Below are positions 1-7,201 of a DNA stretch of 30,793 nt, in pieces. Numbering within the stretch: position 1 is the first letter of the stretch; every line of letters starts with the position of its first letter. This DNA comes from a virus. The stretch is from the IMG/VR virus record IMGVR_UViG_3300025305_000086, positions 1-30,793 of that record, one strand, 5' to 3'. Position numbers and translations under genes: made by a program. The notes below the pieces were generated by a model. It saw only the letters and a list, made by a program, of their open reading frames with translations. It ran no database searches and had not been told where the DNA came from.

Positions 1-1
1 A

Positions 2-61
2 TTTCCGTGTAGTTATTGCGGTACATGTATTGACAGTAATGGGATATTGAAGTACGTTTAG
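2..61 (+). CDS. 3' end of an upstream gene, Cys-rich tail
   Basis: An open frame enters from the left edge and stops at TAG 59-61. Its last 19 residues are FPCSYCGTCIDSNGILKYV. The CxxCxxC pattern looks like half of a zinc-binding ribbon, as found at the ends of many small phage proteins. Only the tail is present, so no function can be given. The stop lies 17 bases before the preferred start of the next gene, which fits a same-strand operon. Confidence 0.45.
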   Translation, partial: FPCSYCGTCIDSNGILKYV

Positions 62-78
62 GTGTGGGGAAGCGTGAT

Positions 79-345
79 ATGAGTACATATAGTATTTATA
101 ATGACCGGTATGAGAAGAGAAAAGGCGGTACGAGGGGCCGGATGAGTGGTAAGTCTCTTGATATAGCGAGAACGGTGTTAATGGAGCCTGACCTGAGTTA
201 CGAGTTGATTGCGGGCAGGTTTGGTGTATCGAGGCAGAGGGTGGGGCAGATCGTGGTGAGGATGGGTGTGGCGAGGAACAGGATAAATGAGATGAGGCGT
301 TCTCTCAATATACCGGGCGGAGGCGGAGATGGTGAAGAAGAGTAA
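79..345 (+). CDS. Small helix-turn-helix DNA-binding protein
   Basis: This is an 88-residue basic protein. Its centre (about residues 39-60, LSYELIAGRFGVSRQRVGQI) reads as a helix-turn-helix of the sigma-70 region 4 or resolvase type, so it probably binds DNA. It sits directly before the terminase genes and overlaps the small terminase by 17 bases. It could be a regulator of the packaging operon or an accessory packaging factor; the sequence does not decide. I prefer ATG 79, which has GGGGAAG just upstream, over an in-frame GTG at 64. The acidic, Gly-rich C-terminus (GGGGDGEEE) overlaps the next gene and may simply be constrained by it. Confidence 0.7.
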   Translation: MSTYSIYNDRYEKRKGGTRGRMSGKSLDIARTVLMEPDLSYELIAGRFGVSRQRVGQIVVRMGVARNRINEMRRSLNIPGGGGDGEEE

Positions 346-829
346 TACTGATAATAGTATTCCTGTTAAAAAGATGCTTGCGAACCAGGATGCTTTCCTG
401 GCCGCGTACACGCTGGTTGGTTCGGTGAAAAAGGCGTGTGAGTCCATAGGGATTACGAGAGAAGCGGTATCTTCGTGGAACAGGAATGATATAAAGGGAT
501 TTAGGGAAAGGTACATATCGGCGCAGGAAGATTTCAGGGAAGGGCTTCAGGACATGGCGGTGGAAAGAGTCAAGATGCAGAAGCCGTCTGATAATCCCGT
601 GTTGCTGATAACCCTGCTCAATGCCCACTGGCCTGAGAAGTACCGGCGCACAGGATATGCTGTCGAAAGCGCAGGTAAGGATATGATCGACGCATGGAAG
701 AAGTGGGAAAAAGAGAACAAGAAGACAAAGGGTAAAGAACAGGTAGAACAACGCGACAACGCTGTCGAGGAAGCCGAGAGGATCCTTGCCAGGAAATCTA
801 ACAGCGACACAGACGGGACCAACGGCTGA
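329..829 (+). CDS. terS: Terminase small subunit (putative)
   Basis: This 166-residue protein lies immediately upstream of the large terminase and overlaps it by 44 bases. The N-terminal half holds a helix-turn-helix-like stretch (FLAAYTLVGSVKKACESIGI, then TREAVSSWNRND) typical of phage small terminase or phBC6A51-type proteins that recognise packaging sites. It continues with a helical segment (SAQEDFREGLQDMAVERVKM) and a motif seen in such proteins, NAHWPEKYRRTG. The C-terminal 50 residues are highly charged and probably flexible or oligomerising. The assignment rests on the fold-like pattern and on position. Start ATG 329 follows GGCGGAGGCGGAG. Confidence 0.75.
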   Translation: MVKKSNTDNSIPVKKMLANQDAFLAAYTLVGSVKKACESIGITREAVSSWNRNDIKGFRERYISAQEDFREGLQDMAVERVKMQKPSDNPVLLITLLNAHWPEKYRRTGYAVESAGKDMIDAWKKWEKENKKTKGKEQVEQRDNAVEEAERILARKSNSDTDGTNG

Positions 830-2162
830 TAGCCCGTCTATAAATGACTATATCTTCTCGCGGCTTGAGTTCATGCCCACACCCCTTCAGGCGAGTATAC
901 TCAGGTCAAGGAAGAGATTTGTCCTCGTGGCAGGCGGGGAACAAGCAGGGAAGTCTATGGTGGCTTCCAAATACCTGGTATCGAGGTTCCTTGAGAATGA
1001 GGACCCCGGACTGTACTGGCTTGTCGCCGCAGACTATGAACGCACAAGGGCAGAGTTCGATTACCTGGTCGAAGACTTTGCGACACTCGGTGTCCTTTCG
1101 GAAGTGTCTAAAAGGGTTGACCCCGGACGGATTGTCCTCGCCGACGGCACAAAGATAGAAACGAAATCCGCAAAAGATCCCAGGACACTCGCAATGAGAG
1201 CCCCTAACGGGATTCTCGGCTGCGAAGCATCACAGCTCGATCTCGACTCCTATCACAGGCTCAGGTCAAGGGTCGCACCGAAACGGGGCTGGCTCTTCCT
1301 CTCAGGTACGTTTGAAGGATCACTCGGCTGGTATCCACAGCTCTTTACCTCGTGGCAGGCAGGAAGAGATGACGAACAGTCCTTCTCGTTACCCTCATAC
1401 TCCAATACGAACCTGTACCCGGAAGGGATAAATGACCCTGAAATACTCAAGCTCAAGACAATGGCTTCCGATGAGTTCTTCATGGAACGTATACAGGGTA
1501 TCCCGTGCCCGCCCGTGGGACTCGTGTTCGGTGAGTTCAGGGCTGACCTTCATATAGATCCAGAACTTAAATACGTTAAAGGTGAACCGGTGTACCTGTG
1601 GATGGACCCGGGGTACGCAGGAGCATACGCGGTAGAAGCGGCACAGATTATTAACGGCCAGGTCTGCGTGTTCGACGAGATATATGAACGCGGCCTGACT
1701 ACCGAAGAGGTCATAACCGTAACAACGAACAGGCCCTGGTGGCCCGATGTCCATTCGGGAACAATAGATATAGCAGGCTACCAGCACCAGGCCATGTCTG
1801 CACCCGCAGAGATGTGGATGGATAAGACAGGTATATATCTCGATGCACAGAAAATACGGATAAACGAAGGTACCGAACGGCTCAAGGGATATATGAAAGT
1901 AGATCCCATGACAAGCAAGTCAGGTATCGTGTTCGCACCGAACTGCACAGGGATACTGTCCGAGTTCGGTGCTGTGCCGAGCCCGTTTGACGGCCAGACA
2001 CGGGCCTACAGGTGGAAATCTGACCGGGAAGGCAACATAGTCGGAGAAACACCCGAAGATAAGAACAACCACGGTGTTAAAGCCGTGATTTACGGCCTGG
2101 TCAGCAGGTTCGGGTACGGCGTGGTTAATAACAGGGAGTTCATAAAGATTAAGAGGCACTGA
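786..2162 (+). CDS. terL: Terminase large subunit (ATPase and nuclease)
   Basis: The packaging motor drives DNA into the procapsid and cuts the concatemer. The Walker A-type loop is GGEQAGKS (residues 50-57). A Walker B-like strand with the catalytic acid is ILGCEA (143-148), and the coupling motif is LFLSGT (170-175). The nuclease half has the expected acid triad: D274 in LWMDPGYAG, D297/E298 in VFDEIY, and D425 in EDKNNHGVKA. The length of 458 is normal. The predicted start is TTG 786, with GAGAGG 4-5 bases upstream, overlapping terS. The only later ATG (873) would leave barely 20 residues before the P-loop, so TTG is favoured but not proven. Confidence 0.95.
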   Translation: MPGNLTATQTGPTADSPSINDYIFSRLEFMPTPLQASILRSRKRFVLVAGGEQAGKSMVASKYLVSRFLENEDPGLYWLVAADYERTRAEFDYLVEDFATLGVLSEVSKRVDPGRIVLADGTKIETKSAKDPRTLAMRAPNGILGCEASQLDLDSYHRLRSRVAPKRGWLFLSGTFEGSLGWYPQLFTSWQAGRDDEQSFSLPSYSNTNLYPEGINDPEILKLKTMASDEFFMERIQGIPCPPVGLVFGEFRADLHIDPELKYVKGEPVYLWMDPGYAGAYAVEAAQIINGQVCVFDEIYERGLTTEEVITVTTNRPWWPDVHSGTIDIAGYQHQAMSAPAEMWMDKTGIYLDAQKIRINEGTERLKGYMKVDPMTSKSGIVFAPNCTGILSEFGAVPSPFDGQTRAYRWKSDREGNIVGETPEDKNNHGVKAVIYGLVSRFGYGVVNNREFIKIKRH

Positions 2163-2163
2163 T

Positions 2164-4008
2164 ATGGCACGACCCAGGCCTGAAGATATAATCGATAAGG
2201 TAGAAGCACACCGCGATGCCACCAATACGCTGCGTGATCGTATGGATGCAGATCACCAGCTCTATAAACTTACTCCGTTTGATGCGGGTGACGGCTACCA
2301 GAGCTACACGTCTAACGAGCCGCAGACATATGCCGATAAGGTCGTGGCATGGCTTACCGCAGCCGATATGATTGTGCGGATACCGCCCAACGGTAATCCC
2401 CGCAATAACCGTGATATCAATAACGATAAGGAACGGTTTATCATCGGTGCGCTGCGCTCTGCCGATGAAAGACTGACTAAAAGACTCGTACCCGGCCTGA
2501 AAGATCAGCTTGCATGGCACATAACTGTCAGGGGCTGGTATGCGGGTAGGGCTCTTCTTACCAAGAACAGTGATAATAAAACTACCGTAGATATCACGCC
2601 TTGGGATCCAATGCACACTCACTGGGGCGTGGGACCGGATGGTCTTGCATGGGCTTGCTACAGGATCAAGAAAACACTCGACGAGGTAGAGTCACAGTAC
2701 GGTGTTAGGCTCGGAGAGAGCCGTATGGATACCGATGGGATTACGGTATATGACTATTACGATAATGAGTACAACACTGTCGTTATACCCGGCAGGTTTA
2801 TTAAGAAGCGCACACCACACGGCTCCGAGGGACAGGTTCCTGTATTCCTCGGCCCTGTTGGTTCTACACCACTTGTTCAGTCACTGGAGTGGTCGTCTAT
2901 AGAAGATACGCTTGAAGACTACGGAGAGTCAGTATACAAGGCAACAAGAGAACTCTACGACAAGCATAACCTGATGATGTCCGTGATGCTTGAACTTACG
3001 GCAAGGGCAAGGAAACAGGGACTGAAGGTCAGGTCAAGGGACGGTGTGAAAACACTTGAAGAGGATCCATACCAGGAAGGTACGGAGATATCCCTCGGAC
3101 AGGGCGAGGACGTGGAACCGCTCGGCCTGATGGAGATGGCACGGGAGTCCGGTGCATTTATGGGACTCGTGTCGGGAGAGATGCAGAGAGGCTCTATCCC
3201 GCATACGGTTTACGGTGAGATACCGTTCCAGTTATCAGGGTTTGCCATAAACACTCTCAGGCAGGGCGTGGAGTCCGTACTCGTGCCCCGCGTAGGTGCT
3301 ATGCAAAAAGCCTATACCCAGATATCTAATATGCTCTGTGATCAGTACCAGTCAGGCTCATTTGAGGCAATGGAACTCACGGGGCAGGACAATAACAGGA
3401 TGTACTTCTCAGAGACAATTACTCCTGAAAGGATACGAGAAGGCGGTGACCCTGAGATAAAACTCGTTACGAACCTTCCCGAAGACGATATGTCCAGGTA
3501 CGGGATGGCACAGATCGCAAGAGAGGGACAGACACCGCTCCTGCCAGACCTGTGGATACGGGACAACATCCTCGGTATACAGGACTCCGACCAGATCGAG
3601 GATGCAGTCAAGGAACAGATCGGGGAACGTACTCTGCCTGAAGCAGGTATATGGTCACTCTACCAGGCTGCTGTCAAACAGGGCAGGGAAGATCTTGCCC
3701 AGCTATATCTCGGAGAACTCCTGTCGATGTTATTTGCCAAAGCACAGCAGATGGCCCAGACTATGGGAGGGATGGCAGGGCCACCACCAGGAACTCCCTC
3801 CCCTGGGCCGGGAATCGCTCCCCCCGCAGCAGGTGGCCCGCCACCTATGCAGCCACCGGGAGTCATGCCGCCAGCTATGGCAGGAGTACCGCCTCCTATG
3901 CCAACGCCACAGGGTGGGCCGGTAGTTCCACCGGGACAACCAAGACCGGGGGCACTGACTGAAGAAGAGCGATTACGTAGAATAGGACTTGCAGGACCGA
4001 GAGGATAA
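2164..4008 (+). CDS. Portal protein
   Basis: The portal forms the dodecameric ring through which DNA enters and leaves the head and is the docking site for terminase. It is identified by position directly after terL, its length (614), and a portal-like body: an N-terminal helical part, a wing with WDPMHTHWGVGPDGLAWACY, and a helical stem region around residues 250-350. The last roughly 60 residues (about 537-595) are almost only Pro, Gly, Met and Ala (for example GPPPGTPSPGPGIAPPAAGG), a disordered tail uncommon in compact portals. ATG follows the terL stop by one base, with AAGAGG upstream. Confidence 0.88.
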   Translation: MARPRPEDIIDKVEAHRDATNTLRDRMDADHQLYKLTPFDAGDGYQSYTSNEPQTYADKVVAWLTAADMIVRIPPNGNPRNNRDINNDKERFIIGALRSADERLTKRLVPGLKDQLAWHITVRGWYAGRALLTKNSDNKTTVDITPWDPMHTHWGVGPDGLAWACYRIKKTLDEVESQYGVRLGESRMDTDGITVYDYYDNEYNTVVIPGRFIKKRTPHGSEGQVPVFLGPVGSTPLVQSLEWSSIEDTLEDYGESVYKATRELYDKHNLMMSVMLELTARARKQGLKVRSRDGVKTLEEDPYQEGTEISLGQGEDVEPLGLMEMARESGAFMGLVSGEMQRGSIPHTVYGEIPFQLSGFAINTLRQGVESVLVPRVGAMQKAYTQISNMLCDQYQSGSFEAMELTGQDNNRMYFSETITPERIREGGDPEIKLVTNLPEDDMSRYGMAQIAREGQTPLLPDLWIRDNILGIQDSDQIEDAVKEQIGERTLPEAGIWSLYQAAVKQGREDLAQLYLGELLSMLFAKAQQMAQTMGGMAGPPPGTPSPGPGIAPPAAGGPPPMQPPGVMPPAMAGVPPPMPTPQGGPVVPPGQPRPGALTEEERLRRIGLAGPRG

Positions 4009-4011
4009 CAG

Positions 4012-5439
4012 ATGGCTATAGGACCGTTTGAAGGAAAGTCGCCATTCAGTATTACAGATATTGATCCCAATGACCTGTTAAGGGCATACGGGGATCTTTC
4101 TCCAGCCCTGTTTCATGGAATGATCACACAGGGAAGAGGCCCGATAGAGATAGCCTGGGATGTAGTAACAAATAAAAAGGGACAGCAAGGCCAGATCGGC
4201 ACTACTTTTAAAGACTTCAATAACAGGTTAGGAGATGGTCAAGGACTTTCAGAAAAGGAGATGAACGACTATACAAGAGTAGTCTTGAATGGCGGCAATC
4301 CCGGAGATGTTGCCAGTGCTCAGATGGGATCTACTGTTAATAATGTTGAGAGAGTACAGTTAGCTTATGACCGAGAAGAAAAGAGCAGAAGTTTTGCCGC
4401 AGCGGCAAATAAAAGATTTCCTGAACTCGGCATGATGGATCTTGATATATTCATTAAGGATTATCCTGAACGGGCTGAACAGCTAAGGATTAGCCTGGAA
4501 GAAGTAGGTCTTACCTTTAATGATATTAAGGGATATCTGGAAACACATCAGAAAGAAGCATTGGGAACAGGCTATGAGCCTCCCGGTCCACCTCCATCAG
4601 ATGGCGAAGATCCTACAGAAGAGTTTTTTAAGACAACAGAGGCGGCGGCTGCTGCTGCTACAGATCCTTATGCAGATCCTGATGTAGTTGGATATCAATC
4701 ATATGATCCGAAGATTCAGGAAACAGAGCTTGAAAAGTTGCGCGGAATCCTGTATCAACCTGAAGAAGAACAGTCATTAGCAGATTTACAAAAGGTGCAG
4801 TACAGTTTAGAAAGTGGATTTGAAAGTGAAAACGAGGCTGAAGAAGATGAAAGATCTAAGTATGTTCAAAACAATAGCTTACCGCCAATAGTTATGCTGT
4901 CACCAAAAGAACAGTTTATGATGATAGCCGGTTCTAAGATGGGTGCTCAAATGTCCAGACCCGGTATGCGTCAGCAACTTGCAGCATATCACGATACAGC
5001 TTTCGGTGGATTTGTATTAGATAATATAGTGCCCAGAGATTATCGGGCAACACCAGATCCAACTACAGTAGAGTATCCTTATCAGTATTATATGAGGGGA
5101 TTTACAGAATCACCTACTGAATTCCACTCTGATAAAGTAAAAGAAACACGAAATAATAGCATGGCTAAGTTAATAGAGATGGGGAAAAGTATGGAAGACC
5201 TGAGTGGTTATTCTTACTTTGATCGAAAAATAGCACATAACAATGCCATGCAAATTGCTGCGGTAAAAACTAATGCAAACATAACCGGGATTGGAATACA
5301 TGGAAAACTTGAAGAAGCAGGTTTTAACAGTATGTTGAACCGATATCGGGAAGAGCGTGGTCTTGGCAAAACGAAGCTTGGTATAGCTGCATGGTTTGCC
5401 CAGAAAGGCCCTCGTTTTAACGTACGACCAGCGGCTTAA
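4012..5439 (+). CDS. Uncharacterised protein after portal
   Basis: I do not recognise this 475-residue protein. It is mostly hydrophilic and helical. An acidic, low-complexity middle (about residues 185-275, with poly-Ala AAAAA and EENEAEEDE-like stretches) joins two better-conserved-looking halves. No signal peptide or membrane segment is visible. It starts 4 bases after the portal stop with GAGAGG upstream, so it is part of the packaging or head operon and is probably a virion or head-assembly component. Its base composition is visibly more AT-rich (codons such as TTA, AGA, GAA) than terL and portal, which may indicate a different origin. Confidence 0.7.
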   Translation: MAIGPFEGKSPFSITDIDPNDLLRAYGDLSPALFHGMITQGRGPIEIAWDVVTNKKGQQGQIGTTFKDFNNRLGDGQGLSEKEMNDYTRVVLNGGNPGDVASAQMGSTVNNVERVQLAYDREEKSRSFAAAANKRFPELGMMDLDIFIKDYPERAEQLRISLEEVGLTFNDIKGYLETHQKEALGTGYEPPGPPPSDGEDPTEEFFKTTEAAAAAATDPYADPDVVGYQSYDPKIQETELEKLRGILYQPEEEQSLADLQKVQYSLESGFESENEAEEDERSKYVQNNSLPPIVMLSPKEQFMMIAGSKMGAQMSRPGMRQQLAAYHDTAFGGFVLDNIVPRDYRATPDPTTVEYPYQYYMRGFTESPTEFHSDKVKETRNNSMAKLIEMGKSMEDLSGYSYFDRKIAHNNAMQIAAVKTNANITGIGIHGKLEEAGFNSMLNRYREERGLGKTKLGIAAWFAQKGPRFNVRPAA

Positions 5440-5467
5440 TAAAAATTAGTGTAAGCCAAGGAGAAAA

Positions 5468-6823
5468 GTGATGCCACTGAGATGGGATCCCACCACATTT
5501 AGGTATGTAGATACTGGGGAAGAAGGAGGTATCTACGGAAGTGCCTTTGAGGGCGCAATTCTGCCAACGCTGCCTGCTGCACAGCAGTTCGGTGCTGGAG
5601 CCGCAGCCGCATTACCGGGGTATTATGATAATCCCTATGCACAGAGTGCTGTAGAAAGGTTATATGATCCCCTCTATGGACAGTATCTTACTGGATTTGG
5701 TGGCGTTACAGGCGAGGAAGAACCAACACAGTCTTTTGCAAAGTATGCAGGCGAAGCCCTTAGAGGAGGCATACCTGGAGGAGGCCTACCTGGTATTGTT
5801 GGTGAAGCTAGGCCTGATAACTGGCAAGATATCCTTACTGTAGCCAGGGCACGGGGATTAGGATATACCGGAGTCCAGCCTGGTGCAGAGTTAGAAGATA
5901 GGTGGGCACCTGCATTATCAGATCAAGCACAAGCAAGGGCATTAACAGCCCTGGCAACATATGACCCTACTGCCGGAAGTATATATGGAAGGATGAGACA
6001 AAGAGGATTGGAGCGGTTGCAACGGCGGTTTGGAGCAGGTGAAATACTAGGAAAGGGAGATGTAGTGCTGGGAGGTCCCGCTTCCACCACGGCAGACTGG
6101 CTTGCCTTTATCACTGACCCGTCGAGAAATATTGTTCCAGAACAATACCGATATAGAACGCCTACATATGTTGGGCAAACTGGAGCAAACTTTGATCCTA
6201 CAACAGGTTTCCCGTTAGACCCTACGGTTAGCCAGTCTTCCACTATGTTTACCGAACCAACCGCTGGTCGTGAAGTTGATCAAACTGTTAAGTCCCAGCC
6301 TATGGTGCCTGCATCAATTACTCCGCCATCAGATATTCCGCTAACCCCTGAGGAGATCGAGGATCTCGCTAACAGGCCGTCAATTATCCCAGAGCCTACA
6401 TATCTACGGTTTAATGCAGGTTATGGGCAAACTGGAGCAAACTTTGATCCTACAACAGGATACACGCCAGAGCAACTGGCACAGATGCAGAGAGCATCCG
6501 CTTTCCCGTTAGATCCTACGGTTAGCCAGTCTTCCACTATGTTTATCGAGCCAACGGCTGGTCAATCTACCACTATGTTTAACCAGCCACCTGGAACTTA
6601 TAATGTTGCCCCGCCCACAACAATACCTGGTGTTCCGGGAAGTAATTTACCCTTTTCAGCAGACTGGGGACTTAGCGCTTCTCAAGCCTTTGGAGCCCCA
6701 CAAGTAACACTTCCTAATGCATATACTCAGGCGTTGTACCGTATTCCGGGAGGAGCAGGGTATAGTGTTCAGGCACCGGGCGGATCAGTACCTGATCCTT
6801 GGCAACCGATAGCGTGGAGATAA
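5468..6823 (+). CDS. Uncharacterised structural-region protein with internal duplication
   Basis: This 451-residue protein is rich in Gly, Pro, Tyr and Thr, with no recognised domain. It contains a direct duplication: GQTGANFDPTTG followed by FPLDPTVSQSSTMF occurs twice (around residues 236-260 and 320-360). In the second copy, 14 residues, YTPEQLAQMQRASA (332-345), are inserted between the two halves; nearly the same peptide occurs in the scaffold-like protein. A short extra SxTMF unit follows. It has an AAGGAG ribosome binding site and lies between portal and the giant protein, so a virion-associated or assembly role is likely but unproven. Confidence 0.7.
   Translation: MMPLRWDPTTFRYVDTGEEGGIYGSAFEGAILPTLPAAQQFGAGAAAALPGYYDNPYAQSAVERLYDPLYGQYLTGFGGVTGEEEPTQSFAKYAGEALRGGIPGGGLPGIVGEARPDNWQDILTVARARGLGYTGVQPGAELEDRWAPALSDQAQARALTALATYDPTAGSIYGRMRQRGLERLQRRFGAGEILGKGDVVLGGPASTTADWLAFITDPSRNIVPEQYRYRTPTYVGQTGANFDPTTGFPLDPTVSQSSTMFTEPTAGREVDQTVKSQPMVPASITPPSDIPLTPEEIEDLANRPSIIPEPTYLRFNAGYGQTGANFDPTTGYTPEQLAQMQRASAFPLDPTVSQSSTMFIEPTAGQSTTMFNQPPGTYNVAPPTTIPGVPGSNLPFSADWGLSASQAFGAPQVTLPNAYTQALYRIPGGAGYSVQAPGGSVPDPWQPIAWR
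6173..6563 (+). repeat. Direct duplication with a 42-bp insertion in copy 2
   Basis: A 35-bp block at 6173-6207 recurs identically at 6425-6459. The following 61 bp, 6209-6269, recur at 6503-6563 with four differences by my count. The offset is 252 bp for the first block and 294 bp for the second. The difference is exactly 42 bp: the in-frame insertion 6461-6502. That insertion matches 13026-13067 in the scaffold-like gene at 37 of 42 positions. Confidence 0.9.
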
Positions 6824-6847
6824 TTAAGATAGTAAGGGAGATAGATA

Positions 6848-7201
6848 ATGCCTGATGATTGGGGTAATTTCTGGAAAGATTATGCCCTTCCTTATGAACC
6901 TCAAGCGGCATACTACAGTGCTGCCCCGTTTGGAACGGGTGCAACTGCTGCAACACCGTTTGGCGGTGGGTACTCACCTGCGGCACAGGGTTACTGGTCA
7001 GGGCAGTACGGAAACGTAATGAACCAGTTTATGGGACAGGCAGGCAGAAGGATGAGGGCAGGAGAGGATCCCTCATCACTGTCATTTGTTGATTACCTGG
7101 AAGAGTATCCCTGGACAGAGCGATACACGTCCATGAGTCCGAGGCTCAGGGCAGGAGGAGCAACGTCCAGGTTTAATCCCGCAGCACGATACATGTACTA
7201 A
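6848..7201 (+). CDS. Small Gly/Tyr-rich protein of the head region
   Basis: This 117-residue protein has an aromatic, Gly- and Ala-rich N-terminal half (YYSAAPFGTGATAATPFGGG), followed by a more ordinary segment with PSSLSFVDYLEEYPW. No family is recognised. It has a good ribosome binding site (AAGGGAGA), and its stop codon overlaps the start of the giant gene by one base (TAATG), so the two are probably translationally coupled. Its bias towards Pro, Gly and Tyr resembles the preceding gene, and both may be parts of the same virion substructure; that is inference only. Confidence 0.65.
   Translation: MPDDWGNFWKDYALPYEPQAAYYSAAPFGTGATAATPFGGGYSPAAQGYWSGQYGNVMNQFMGQAGRRMRAGEDPSSLSFVDYLEEYPWTERYTSMSPRLRAGGATSRFNPAARYMY

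Noticed and set aside
329-751. Antisense hydrophobic frames opposite the small terminase
   Set aside because: Lys/Glu-rich coding reads as Phe/Leu-rich on the other strand. No start signals, and they conflict with a well-supported gene.
3602-4070. Several frames on both strands over the portal C-terminus, including a Gly/Pro-rich antisense frame
   Set aside because: They are produced by the low-complexity CC/GG-rich codons of the Pro-rich tail.
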